Of a DNA stretch of 64,000 nucleotides, positions 17,784-26,483 are shown in pieces (position 1 is the first letter of the stretch; each line of letters starts with the position of its first letter). The translations under genes were made by a program, and so were the position numbers. This DNA is from Gammaproteobacteria bacterium (lineage in GTDB: Bacteria; Pseudomonadota; Gammaproteobacteria; Pseudomonadales; Azotimanducaceae): positions 1 through 64,000 of the forward strand of contig QJYB01000068.1 in NCBI GenBank assembly GCA_003247835.1, read 5' to 3'. The notes below the pieces were generated by a model. It made no database searches and was not told the origin of the DNA. It was given only the letters and a program-made list of their open reading frames with translations.

Positions 17784-20099
17784 ATGACATCTGCACGCTA
17801 TCTGTTTGCGGTGACGGCGCTGCTCGCATCGTCCTGCTGGTTGGAAACGGCCGCTGCCGAGGAAGCGACGACGGCCCGGAAGTCGCCCACATCCACCATC
17901 GAGGAAATCACGGTTACCGCACGCCGTCTGGAGGAAGACATTCAGACCACGCCGGTCGCCGTGACGGCGGTCAGCCCGCTACAGATGGAGCGCATGCATC
18001 CGCACGATTTCGCCGACCTCAATCACATCGCGCCGAACTTCTCCATCCAGGGCAGCAGTTCCCTGTTCAGGCACTCGGCCATCGCCTTCGCCCGGGGGAT
18101 CGGCTACAACAACATCGACGGCACGCTCGATCCCAGGCTCGGCGTCTCCGTGGACGGCGTGTTCTACCTGCGCAATATCGGCGTGCTGCAGAACATGTTC
18201 GACCTGAGCGCCGTGGAGATCGTGCTCGGTCCCCAGGGTACGCTGTTCGGCAAGAACACGATCGCCGGGGTGATGAACATCACGACGCAGAAGCCCAAGC
18301 TCGATGAGTGGGAAGTCAAAGGCATGCTCCGCTACGGCAATCTTGGCCGGATCGACAGCGAGCTCGTCGCCAACCTGCCACTCGGCGAGCAGCTCGCCGC
18401 ACGCATCGCGTTTCACTCTCAGTTTGCGGATGGCCCTTACAACAACATCTATACCGATCCGGTGACGAACCGGCCAGTAGCTGGAGCTGATCCAGGCGGT
18501 GACGAAACCAAAACTGTTCGCGCTTCGCTCTACTGGGAGCCGAATGATCAGTTCGATCTCACACTGATCGGGACTATCCTTCGCAACGACAGTCCGTCGG
18601 TTGGCGGCACCAACGAAGCCCAGCCATTCTCTCTGGCCGCACTCTGGCTCGGGCACCCGGGATTTGGCTCTCCGGGCGGACCGGACAGTCGCTACACGCT
18701 GGACAGGTCCTGGCCGTCGGCCGATCCGTTCCACATGGACAGCATCACCGTGGACGCCAAGTATCACGGCAGCGGCTTTGACGTGATCTGGGTCAGCAAC
18801 TACATGCGGGACGACTCCCCCGAGAACTGGGACGACTTCACCTATGCCGGCCTCGTCAATAACTACGCCATCGTCGATCACGAGCAGTACAGCACCGAGC
18901 TGCGGATTCAGTCGGACGGCTATGATCGCCTGCAATGGGTGGTTGGTGCGTTCTACGACCACGGCTTCTACGACTACTGGCAGTCGTTCTACAACTACAT
19001 ACCCGTTCTCTTCGGTCTCTCGGCGGACCCGTCGATCACCAACCAGTGGATCTTTCAGAAGTCACACTCGCTGGCCGGTTTCGGACAGCTGGACTTTTCC
19101 CTCACCGAAAAGCTGCAGCTCAATGCCGGTATCCGCTTTCTGAAGGAAACCAAGAAATCGGAGAACTACACCGGCTTTACAGGGCCGACAACGCGGGATC
19201 TCTCTGACTGGCCGCCGGAAAACTACATCACGGCGAAAAAATCCTGGGACAAGACCACTTACCGTCTTGGGGTGAAGTACCAGTTCAACGATGACCTGAT
19301 GGCCTATGTCAGCTACTCGACGGGATTCCACAGCGGTGGCTTCAACTCGGCCGCCCAGGCTGGTGCAACGGTCGATCCTGGCGTCACCCAGGCGACCCTT
19401 GGCCCCTGGGAACCGGAAACCGCGGATTCCTGGGAGGCGGGGGTCAGGTCCCAGTGGCTCGACAGCCGGCTGCAGCTTAACCTCACTGGTTTCTGGACAG
19501 AGTACAAGGATCTGCAGTCGTTCAGTACCTACCTGGTCAATCCGGCAACCGGCCTGACGGCGGTGGGTCCGGACAACGGCGGCCAGGAGCGGGCACGCGG
19601 GGTCGAGCTGCAGGGCACGTGGGTGCCGGTCACCGGCCTGACCGTGATCGCGGCCATCGGCTATCTCGATGCGAAGTACACGAGCTTCGATACCATTCGC
19701 AACAATCAGCCGTACGATTGCGTCGAGGAAGGTTGCAAGCCGGTGCGCAGTCCCGACTCCACCGCCCGCGTCACCGGCACCTACGAGTTCGTCACTGACG
19801 TTGGCACGTTCGTTCCCACGATCACCTATTCCTGGTCCGATTCCTTCTACACGGACACCTTCAACAACCCCTACGGACGGGTCAACAGCTACGGAACCCT
19901 CGACGGCGCCATCGCCTACGAGGACCCCACCGGACGCTGGAGTCTGTCGTTGTGGGGAAGGAACATCACCAACAAACACTTCTTCACCGGTATCGTCGCC
20001 GACGCTTCCGGAAACTTCCCCGTGCCCGCGTACCAGACTCGCTACTACGCCGATCCGCGGACATACGGTCTCGAGCTGCGGGTCGCGCTCGGAGAATGA
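17784..20099 (+). CDS. TonB-dependent outer-membrane receptor
   Basis: The 771-residue receptor has a signal peptide (cleavage after about residue 28, TAAAEEA), a TonB-box-like IEEITVTARR near residue 40, a plug domain (PQGTLFGKNTIAGVMNITTQKP) and a 22-strand barrel with aromatic-rich strands. The usual terminal Phe is not present; the chain ends LELRVALGE. The ATG at 17784 follows TGGGGAGA. A double operator lies 30 bases upstream, so expression should follow the catabolic genes. It probably imports the cluster's large or hydrophobic substrate across the outer membrane, energised by TonB-ExbBD encoded elsewhere. Confidence 0.93.
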   Translation: MTSARYLFAVTALLASSCWLETAAAEEATTARKSPTSTIEEITVTARRLEEDIQTTPVAVTAVSPLQMERMHPHDFADLNHIAPNFSIQGSSSLFRHSAIAFARGIGYNNIDGTLDPRLGVSVDGVFYLRNIGVLQNMFDLSAVEIVLGPQGTLFGKNTIAGVMNITTQKPKLDEWEVKGMLRYGNLGRIDSELVANLPLGEQLAARIAFHSQFADGPYNNIYTDPVTNRPVAGADPGGDETKTVRASLYWEPNDQFDLTLIGTILRNDSPSVGGTNEAQPFSLAALWLGHPGFGSPGGPDSRYTLDRSWPSADPFHMDSITVDAKYHGSGFDVIWVSNYMRDDSPENWDDFTYAGLVNNYAIVDHEQYSTELRIQSDGYDRLQWVVGAFYDHGFYDYWQSFYNYIPVLFGLSADPSITNQWIFQKSHSLAGFGQLDFSLTEKLQLNAGIRFLKETKKSENYTGFTGPTTRDLSDWPPENYITAKKSWDKTTYRLGVKYQFNDDLMAYVSYSTGFHSGGFNSAAQAGATVDPGVTQATLGPWEPETADSWEAGVRSQWLDSRLQLNLTGFWTEYKDLQSFSTYLVNPATGLTAVGPDNGGQERARGVELQGTWVPVTGLTVIAAIGYLDAKYTSFDTIRNNQPYDCVEEGCKPVRSPDSTARVTGTYEFVTDVGTFVPTITYSWSDSFYTDTFNNPYGRVNSYGTLDGAIAYEDPTGRWSLSLWGRNITNKHFFTGIVADASGNFPVPAYQTRYYADPRTYGLELRVALGE

Positions 20100-20115
20100 G
20101 TTCGATGAGCTGATT

Positions 20116-20143
20116 CGGTTCAGCCGGGAAGCCGGCTGAACCG
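20116..20143. terminator. Hairpin between convergent genes
   Basis: A 12-base-pair perfect stem (CGGTTCAGCCGG / CCGGCTGAACCG) closed by the loop GAAG lies between the TonB receptor stop and the stop of the second GntR gene. The plus-strand side is followed by an A/T-rich stretch but no true T-run, so it is probably a modest bidirectional terminator. Confidence 0.6.
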
Positions 20144-20144
20144 T

Positions 20145-20801
20145 TCAATTAAATTCTCTGATCACGCTGTCCCTGGCCTGCAGAACGTGCTCGATCATCA
20201 GCCGTTCGGCCCGCGCGCACTGGGCCGAGACAATCGCCTCGACAATCAGATCGTGGAAGGAAACGGACCGTTGCAGTTCCACCGTGCTGAACGTGTGGTA
20301 GGTCCGCACCACCAGCGGATTGTCCGTCGTCGCATTGAGGGCTGAGGCCAGGAATGCGTTCTTGCTCGCGGTGGCGATCTCTCGATGGACTTCACGGTTC
20401 GTTTCGCTGATGAGCCGTATCCGATCGCTCGATTCACTCCCGATCGCATCCGTAAACGCCTCGCATGCCGCACGGATCCGCTCGTGATCATCCGGCGTGC
20501 TGCGTTCTGCCGCCAGGTAGGCGGCAAACCCCTCCATCCGGGCACGGAACTCGTAGATGTCGGAGACCCGCTGCGCCGTCAGCTGGTTGACGCTGGCCCC
20601 CTTATTCTTCTCGATGCTCACGACCCCGTCCCGTTCCAGCCATCGCAGCGCTTCACGCACCGGGGTGCGTGACACGCCCGACTCCGTGGCGATGGTCGAC
20701 TCGATCAGTCGCTTGCCGGGCAGATAGCGCCCCGTGAGGATCGCGCTGCGGACGAACTGGTAGGCGATCTTCGCCTGATCGCGGGACGGACGTTTACTCA
20801 A
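20145..20801 (-). CDS. GntR-family regulator, FCD subgroup (second copy)
   Basis: This protein has a winged-helix N-terminus (AYQFVRSAILTGRYLPGKRL, then SRTPVREALRWLERDGVV) and an FCD-type helical C-terminus. The layout matches the GntR protein at 17009-17656, so the two are paralogues. No ATG fits the start. I take TTG at 20801 (giving MSKRPSRDQ), because the upstream extension to TTG at 20873 adds 24 unconserved residues and abuts the operator. The palindrome at 20879-20890 lies upstream, consistent with autoregulation and control of the SnoaL genes on the other side. Confidence 0.85.
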   Translation of the reverse strand: MSKRPSRDQAKIAYQFVRSAILTGRYLPGKRLIESTIATESGVSRTPVREALRWLERDGVVSIEKNKGASVNQLTAQRVSDIYEFRARMEGFAAYLAAERSTPDDHERIRAACEAFTDAIGSESSDRIRLISETNREVHREIATASKNAFLASALNATTDNPLVVRTYHTFSTVELQRSVSFHDLIVEAIVSAQCARAERLMIEHVLQARDSVIREFN

Positions 20802-20878
20802 GTTAGGTTTGCACCGGTTGCGGGTGGCTCGGGATCCGGAAGAGGCAGCTCGCCAGCGGCTTTCGTGGGACAATGCTC

Positions 20879-20890
20879 ATTGTATACAAT
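20879..20890. promoter_or_regulatory. ATTGTATACAAT operator between gntR copy 2 and the SnoaL genes
   Basis: This perfect copy of the palindrome stands in the divergent spacer between the second GntR gene (minus) and the first SnoaL-like gene (plus, starting at 21029). It ties the SnoaL/Cache operon to the same regulon as the P450/HsaA-like and TonB genes. The remaining spacer, about 138 bases to 21029, holds nothing else I recognise. Confidence 0.65.
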
Positions 20891-21028
20891 TCTTCGGCCC
20901 CGGTCCTCGCCAGGAACTCGACGATTCGGATTAGATGGCATCCTACCGCCAATAACTTCCGCGGCACCAGATTGGAAATAGGCGTTGGATTCGTACCATG
21001 AACCACTGACGAGGAGGCCGGAGCTGGC

Positions 21029-21418
21029 ATGACGGATTCGGAACTGAGAGCGCTCTGCCACCGTTTCCTCGACGCCATCGAGCGGCAGGACTTCGAAACT
21101 GTTGCAGATGTTTACCACCCGGAACTCCGCTTCTGGGTAAACCTGACTGGCAAAGAGCTCTCCCGCGACGAGAGCCTCAGCGTGCTGCGCGAAGGTGCCG
21201 GCCGCCACCGGCGGCGGACCTACGACGATCGCACCATCAACACCTTCGACACCGGTTTTCTCGCCCGGTACACGTGCACGGTCGTTACTCACGATGGCAC
21301 GAGGACGGCGCTCTGGGCCTGCCTGGTGGCCCGGTGCCACGAGGGCCGGATCGTGCGCATGGACGAGTACCTGGATTCCGGCAAATTCGGCCGACCACCC
21401 GGGAGCACCGGCGGATGA
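21029..21418 (+). CDS. SnoaL-like / NTF2-fold protein, copy 1
   Basis: The 129-residue protein has the SnoaL/NTF2-like cone fold pattern: LCHRFLDAIERQDFETVADVYHPE, a central RRRTYDDRTINTFDTGFLARYT and a final GRIVRMDEYLDSGKF. SnoaL-like proteins are small isomerases, cyclases or dehydratases, or mere ligand-binding proteins. It has about one-third identity by eye with the next two gene products. Its ATGA overlap with copy 2 shows one transcription unit, probably driven from the operator region at 20879. Confidence 0.85.
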   Translation: MTDSELRALCHRFLDAIERQDFETVADVYHPELRFWVNLTGKELSRDESLSVLREGAGRHRRRTYDDRTINTFDTGFLARYTCTVVTHDGTRTALWACLVARCHEGRIVRMDEYLDSGKFGRPPGSTGG

Positions 21419-21846
21419 CGATGACGGATGGCGAGATCCGCGAGCTCTGCAACCGCTTCTTCGACGCTTATCAGGATCGGCGCATCGAGGAACTCGCCCA
21501 GATCTACTCGAACGACTGCATCGTCTGGCACAACGTCTTCGGCCGGGAGACCACGGGCCGTGAAAACCTCGCGGCGCTCCCGGACAGCTACCCGATGCAG
21601 CGGCGGCGGACCTACAACGACCGGATCGTCGATACGTTCGACGGGGGCTTCGTGATCCGCTACACGCTGCACGGGGTGCAGCACAGCGGCCATCAGGGAG
21701 CGCTGTGGATCTGCATCGTCGGGTTGTGCCGAGACGGCAGAATCACCCGCATCGACGAGTACATGGACTCCGGAAAATTCGCGGCCTGGCGGGGCGGCTC
21801 CCGGGCAGCCGTATATGAGGGAGAGAAAGAGGGAGGAAAGGCATGA
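21415..21846 (+). CDS. SnoaL-like / NTF2-fold protein, copy 2
   Basis: The 143-residue product is the middle of three tandem paralogues. The motifs LCNRFFDAYQDRRIEELAQIY, VWHNVFGRETTGRENLAAL and RITRIDEYMDSGKFAAW follow copy 1 in order. The WH pair in VWHN is shared with copy 3 but is WV in copy 1, so copies 2 and 3 may keep an active-site His that copy 1 lacks. The ATG at 21415 overlaps copy 1's stop. Its C-terminus is extended by a charged tail (YEGEKEGGKA). Confidence 0.85.
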   Translation: MTMTDGEIRELCNRFFDAYQDRRIEELAQIYSNDCIVWHNVFGRETTGRENLAALPDSYPMQRRRTYNDRIVDTFDGGFVIRYTLHGVQHSGHQGALWICIVGLCRDGRITRIDEYMDSGKFAAWRGGSRAAVYEGEKEGGKA

Positions 21847-22241
21847 GACAGGACTGGAACCTGCTGCAGCTCTGCGACCGGTTCTTCGACGCCATCGAAC
21901 GGGGCGACCATGAGACCCTCGAGAGCTGCTACGCACCGGAGGCGGTCGTCTGGCACAGCCACGACTGTCTCTATCAGCCCCGGGCGGAGAACCTGGCCAT
22001 GCTCGAGGCCGGTATGAAGCGGAACAAGAAGATGCGCTTCAGGAACCGTCGCGTGCACCCGTTCGAAGGGGGCTTCGTGCAGCAGCATACGCTGCACATC
22101 ACCACGGAGAACGATTTCGAAGGGAAGATGGACGTCTGTTTCGTCGCCTACGTGCGCGACGGCATGATCTCAAGGATCTACGAGTACTTCGATACGGGCC
22201 AGATCGACAGATTTCTGGGGCCCACCAGCGGCCGGGGTTGA
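21843..22241 (+). CDS. SnoaL-like / NTF2-fold protein, copy 3
   Basis: The 132-residue product is the third SnoaL-like paralogue: LCDRFFDAIERGDHETLESCYAPE, VVWHSHDCLYQPRAENLAML, RRVHPFEGGFVQQHTLH and SRIYEYFDTGQ. An ATGA overlap couples it to copy 2, and GAGGAAAG lies before its ATG. The chain of three related small enzymes suggests either a hetero-oligomer or successive steps on one substrate. The Cache/channel-like gene begins 9 bases after its stop. Confidence 0.85.
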   Translation: MRQDWNLLQLCDRFFDAIERGDHETLESCYAPEAVVWHSHDCLYQPRAENLAMLEAGMKRNKKMRFRNRRVHPFEGGFVQQHTLHITTENDFEGKMDVCFVAYVRDGMISRIYEYFDTGQIDRFLGPTSGRG

Positions 22242-22250
22242 GCAGAGAGA

Positions 22251-24335
22251 TTGCGCCACGCCAGCCTGCTCCATGGCCTGCTGATCACCGGCGCAGTCGC
22301 GCTGACGGGCTACCTGCTCGTCGACTACGTCAACTACGAACGGGATCGGGACCAGCAGAGCATAGAGCTGGGGCGGGAGGCCGGTGTCCGGGTTGCCGAC
22401 GCACTGGATGCTCAGCTGTCCGCGATTTCTGAGCGCGCCGTCCGTTTCGCAGCCGGGCTCGGCACGATCACCGACGAGGAAACGCTACTCGGCAGCATCC
22501 GCGAGGAAAGTCTGTCACTGCCCCTGCTGCTCGGCGTGACGGTAGCTTACGAGCCGGGGCGCTTCGCCGGCAAGGATCGCTTCGCGCCGTTCTTCAACAA
22601 GAGCCGCGATGAGTTTCAGTTCGTGGAGGATACCTACGACTACACCTCGCCGGAGCTCGACACCGCCCGCTGGTACACGGAAGTGGTGGGCAGCGGCGAA
22701 CCGGGCTGGTCCGACCCCTACTTCGCCGAAGCAGCCAGAGAGATGGTGGTGGACTACGGCGTGCCGCTGCGCAATCCCGACGGCGATCTGATCGGCACGG
22801 TGGACTATACGATTTCGCTCAGTGACTTCACGCGCATCGTCGATGAGCTGGCGGTGGGTGAGTCGGGATACGGATTCACCTTCGAGCCCGATGGCGCCAT
22901 CGTCTCCCACCCGGACCCGGACTATCTGATGCAGAACGTCTATCAGATCCGGGATGGCAAGGATGAAGCCATCGTCGCCAGGATGCGCAGCGAGCCCGAA
23001 GGCGTGGTCCAGTATCACAGCACCTATACGTACCGCTATTCCTGGTTCTTCTTCAGGGCACTCGAATCCACCGGCTGGAAGAGCGTGCTGGTCTTCGCCG
23101 AAGACGACCTCCTCGGCGCTTCGGATCAGGGCCGCAGAAAGAAGATCCACATCGCCATGGGCGTCGGCCTGCTGCTGATCACGGTGCTGGCATTCGTGTT
23201 CCGCATCGAGCACTACGACCCGCCCCGGTTGTGGTGGCTGGTCGGCACTGTATCCCTCGTCATCGTCGGCAACGTCGTCACCATCTGGTACCTGAACCTC
23301 TCCACAGATTTCTCGCTGCTCAACAACGAGCAGGAGCGGATCGTCAATGGCACGGTCAGGAACCGCTACATCAAGGCCTACGACGACGAGCTGTACCGGC
23401 TGACCCAGACCCACTACCACAGGGTGCCCACCGGTATCTTCATCGAGTCCGTCGAGCTGACGTCCTTCGAAGCCAGCGTCATCGGCAGGCTCTGGATGAA
23501 GTACCCCAAGACGCTCTACGAAACCACGCCACCGGCCTTCTACATGCCCGACGTCTCCTCACTGGAAGCCCGCGGGCTGAACAGCGAGCTGATCTCCGAG
23601 GTGGATGCGGGTGACTACGTGCTGGTGACCTGGCGATTCCGGGCGCTGCTCGAGCAGCATTTCAGCTACCGGCAGTTCCCGTTCGAGCAGAATGACATCC
23701 GGCTGACCTTCCTTTATCCCGATCTCGACAGCAATGTGCTGTTCGTGCCGGACCTGGAGAGCTACGAGATCATCAATCCATCCACGCGGCCCGGGATGAA
23801 CCCGTCCATAACGATGCCCTCTTCCGAGATCATCTCGTCGTTCTTCACGTTCGATGATCAGGACTACCAGACGAGCTTCGGCAGCAGCAGTCCGCTTGCC
23901 AGCCATCCGGTGCTATCGTTCAACCTGGTGGCGAAGCGGATATTCGTGAATCCCCTGATCGCCAACATCATCCCCATCCTGATCGTCGCGCTGATCATGT
24001 TCATCGTGCTGTACGTCTCATCGAAGAACAGTGATGACAGATCCGGCATGACGATCATGAACGTCATCCAGAGCGCTGCCGGCCTGCTCTTCATTCTCGT
24101 CCTCGCGCACGTCAACGAACGCAACCGGATTCAGACCCCCGAGATCGCCTACATCGAGCTCTTCTACTTCTCGATGTACGTGCTGATCACACTGCAGTCC
24201 TGCCTCCTGGCCGCGCTGTTCCGCGGCGCCGAATGGAGGATCTTCGATTTTCACGACAATCTGGTGCTGAAGCTCCTCTTCTGGCCGCTGCTGCTGTCAA
24301 CGTGGTACGGCCTGACCTTGATCCGCTTCTACTGA
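22251..24335 (+). CDS. Cache-domain sensor fused to a pentameric ligand-gated ion channel-like segment
   Basis: The 694-residue membrane protein starts at TTG (22251) after GAGCAGAGAGA. TM1 spans about 8-26. A periplasmic dCache-like domain spans 30-290, with WYTEVVGSGEPGWSDPY at 141-157, VPLRNPDGDLIGTVDYTISL at 171-190 and GYGFTFEPDGAIVSHPDP at 206-223. TM2 is 300-318 and TM3 328-348. A second outside, beta-rich domain (about 365-560) contains FPFEQND at 476-482, resembling the FPFDxQ of the Cys/Pro loop. Four hydrophobic segments close the chain (about 566-590, 600-620, 632-655, 668-692). The first carries a central NIIP as in channel M1. No cytoplasmic HAMP, kinase or cyclase domain follows. 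By comparison it is a ligand-gated channel with an added sensor domain; the channel half is inferred from motif order. Confidence 0.7.
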   Translation: MRHASLLHGLLITGAVALTGYLLVDYVNYERDRDQQSIELGREAGVRVADALDAQLSAISERAVRFAAGLGTITDEETLLGSIREESLSLPLLLGVTVAYEPGRFAGKDRFAPFFNKSRDEFQFVEDTYDYTSPELDTARWYTEVVGSGEPGWSDPYFAEAAREMVVDYGVPLRNPDGDLIGTVDYTISLSDFTRIVDELAVGESGYGFTFEPDGAIVSHPDPDYLMQNVYQIRDGKDEAIVARMRSEPEGVVQYHSTYTYRYSWFFFRALESTGWKSVLVFAEDDLLGASDQGRRKKIHIAMGVGLLLITVLAFVFRIEHYDPPRLWWLVGTVSLVIVGNVVTIWYLNLSTDFSLLNNEQERIVNGTVRNRYIKAYDDELYRLTQTHYHRVPTGIFIESVELTSFEASVIGRLWMKYPKTLYETTPPAFYMPDVSSLEARGLNSELISEVDAGDYVLVTWRFRALLEQHFSYRQFPFEQNDIRLTFLYPDLDSNVLFVPDLESYEIINPSTRPGMNPSITMPSSEIISSFFTFDDQDYQTSFGSSSPLASHPVLSFNLVAKRIFVNPLIANIIPILIVALIMFIVLYVSSKNSDDRSGMTIMNVIQSAAGLLFILVLAHVNERNRIQTPEIAYIELFYFSMYVLITLQSCLLAALFRGAEWRIFDFHDNLVLKLLFWPLLLSTWYGLTLIRFY

Positions 24336-24403
24336 AGCGCGGCACCGTGGAGTCATCCGGCCGAAGTGTGTGATGATGGCCCGGCACACACTGGGGAGAT
24401 GCC

Positions 24404-25453
24404 ATGAAGCTGGGTACGGGCATAGGCGGCTGGCCGGATACGGCCGGACCACAGGCGAAGAAGGCGGAAGAAAACGGTTACGATTTCGTCAGCTGCGGCG
24501 AGCTCGCGCACGATTCCATGCTGACGATGGCGCTGGCCGCCAGCCAGACCGAACGGGTCGGGTTGCACACGTCAGTGACCATTGCCTTTCCGAGGAGTCC
24601 CATGGTCCTCGCCATGGAAGCCTGGGACATCCAGCGTCTTTCCAGAGGGCGGTTCAACATCGGTCTCGGCTCTCAGGTGAAGGGACACAACGAGCGTCGA
24701 TTCGGCGGCAGCTGGAGCGCGGCGGCACCGCGCATGAAGGAATACATCCAGATGATGAAGGCCATCTGGGACAGCTGGCAGAACGGCACGAAAGCGGACT
24801 TCATCGGCAAGCAGTACCGCTACACGCTGATGACACCCAACTTCAATCCGGGACCGATCGACTTTCCCCGGCCGAAAATCTTTCTCGCTGTGGTCGGGCC
24901 CGCCATGGCAAGGGTCGCCGGTGAGGTTGCCGACGGCGTGCTGCCCCACGGCGGCATCATGACCGACAAGTACATGCGCGAGGTGCTGCTCCCCAACGTC
25001 CGGATCGGTCTCGAGCGCTCGGGTCGCACGTGGGACGACATCGAGATCGCGGCCAGCGGCTATCTGGCGCTGGGTGAGAGCGACGACGAGATCCGCGCGA
25101 GCCTGGACCGCTACCGGCAACCGTTGTCGTTCTATGGCTCCACCCGCAGCTATCACCACGTGCTGCGGCTGCATGACCTCGAGGATCTGGGCATGCGTCT
25201 GCACAAGCTGTCGCTGGACGGGCGCTGGCAGGAGATGCGCGAGATCATCACCGAGGACGACCTTCGGAAGCTCGCCGAGACCTGCACCTATGACGACTTC
25301 CCGGAATTCGTCGCCAGCAGACGCGAGTACGCATCGCAGATGGGCTTCACCATGCCGACCGAGACCGACGCCCAGAAGGACAGGGCCCGCGAGGTCATGA
25401 TGCGGCTGCAGGCGACCACGACCTCCGGCGTGCCTGCCGGTCTGGAACTCTGA
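24404..25453 (+). CDS. LLM-class flavin-dependent oxidoreductase
   Basis: The 349-residue TIM-barrel protein belongs to the luciferase-like monooxygenase superfamily: [52 protein letters not shown] and [23 protein letters not shown]. Closest in character are the F420-type LLM members, although a Gram-negative host more often supplies FMN. The ATG follows GGGGAGATGCC. The L-threonine aldolase gene starts 5 bases after its stop, so both are in one unit. The substrate is unknown. Confidence 0.85.
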   Translation: MKLGTGIGGWPDTAGPQAKKAEENGYDFVSCGELAHDSMLTMALAASQTERVGLHTSVTIAFPRSPMVLAMEAWDIQRLSRGRFNIGLGSQVKGHNERRFGGSWSAAAPRMKEYIQMMKAIWDSWQNGTKADFIGKQYRYTLMTPNFNPGPIDFPRPKIFLAVVGPAMARVAGEVADGVLPHGGIMTDKYMREVLLPNVRIGLERSGRTWDDIEIAASGYLALGESDDEIRASLDRYRQPLSFYGSTRSYHHVLRLHDLEDLGMRLHKLSLDGRWQEMREIITEDDLRKLAETCTYDDFPEFVASRREYASQMGFTMPTETDAQKDRAREVMMRLQATTTSGVPAGLEL

Positions 25454-25457
25454 CACG

Positions 25458-26483
25458 GTGAGTGCGATCGACTTCCGCAGCGACACGGTCACCCGCCCGA
25501 CACCGGGCATGCGGGAGGCCATGCTGCAGGCGGAGCTGGGCGACGATGTCTATGGGGAGGATCCCACCGTCAACGCGCTCCAGGAGAAGGCGGCCGATCT
25601 GTTCGGGATGGAGGCTGCCCTGTTCTGCGCCAGTGGCACCATGACCAATCAGATCGCCATCAACGTCCACACCCGCCCCGGCGATGAAGTCATCTGTCAC
25701 GAGCTTGCCCACATCTACGTCTATGAAGGTGGCGGCATCATGGCGAACTCCGGGGCATCGGTGCGGCTGATCGGCAATGCGGACGGCAGCATGACCGCAG
25801 CACAGGTCGAGTCAGTGGTGAACCCCGACGACGCACACCGTCCACGCAGCCGTCTGGTAGCCATCGAGAACACGAACAACCGGGGTGGCGGCAGCTGCCT
25901 GCCCATCGATGATCTGCGCGCCATCGGTGAGACGGCCCGGCGCCACGGGCTCGCCTATCACCTCGACGGCGCGCGACTGTTCAACGCGCTCGTCGCCACG
26001 GGTGAGACGGCCCGGGATTACGGCGGGCTGTTCGACTCCATTTCCATCTGTCTGAGCAAGGGGCTCGGCTGCCCGGTAGGGTCACTGCTCCTCGGCGAAC
26101 GCGATTTCATCCGCCAGGCTCACCGCGTCCGCAAGCGTTTCGGCGGTGGCTGGCGTCAGGCGGGTATGCTGGCCGCAGCGGGCATCTATGCCCTGGACCA
26201 TCACATCGACCGTCTCGCCGAGGACCACGCCCGGGCAGCCCGTCTCGGCCGTCACCTCGCCCAGCTGCCTTACGTGGTGAGCGTTCGTCCCGTGCAGACG
26301 AACATCGTCGTCCTGGAGCTCGACAGTCCCGAACGGGCCCGGCACTTCATCCGCGCGCTGCGCGATGCGGGTGTGCGCGCCTCACATACCGGTGGCTGCA
26401 TCCTGCGCATGGTCACGCATCTGGATCTCTCCGACGCCGACATCGACCGGACCTGCGACATCCTCTCCCGGCTCGACGTCTGA
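25458..26483 (+). CDS. ltaE: Low-specificity L-threonine aldolase
   Basis: The 341-residue fold-type I PLP enzyme cleaves L-threonine or L-allo-threonine to glycine and acetaldehyde. Visible signatures are [50 protein letters not shown] (168-173) and the PLP lysine in [13 protein letters not shown] (Lys201). The start is GTG at 25458. Its final 102 bases overlap the 3' end of the convergent AstE/AspA-like gene. Length and motif order match the family, so the assignment is firm, although related beta-hydroxy amino acids may be the real substrate. Confidence 0.93.
   Translation: MSAIDFRSDTVTRPTPGMREAMLQAELGDDVYGEDPTVNALQEKAADLFGMEAALFCASGTMTNQIAINVHTRPGDEVICHELAHIYVYEGGGIMANSGASVRLIGNADGSMTAAQVESVVNPDDAHRPRSRLVAIENTNNRGGGSCLPIDDLRAIGETARRHGLAYHLDGARLFNALVATGETARDYGGLFDSISICLSKGLGCPVGSLLLGERDFIRQAHRVRKRFGGGWRQAGMLAAAGIYALDHHIDRLAEDHARAARLGRHLAQLPYVVSVRPVQTNIVVLELDSPERARHFIRALRDAGVRASHTGGCILRMVTHLDLSDADIDRTCDILSRLDV

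Noticed and set aside
20798-21340. 180-codon minus-strand open frame covering the SnoaL copy 1 start and the operator at 20879.
   Set aside because: It runs antisense to a supported gene and through a control region. It shows no motif.
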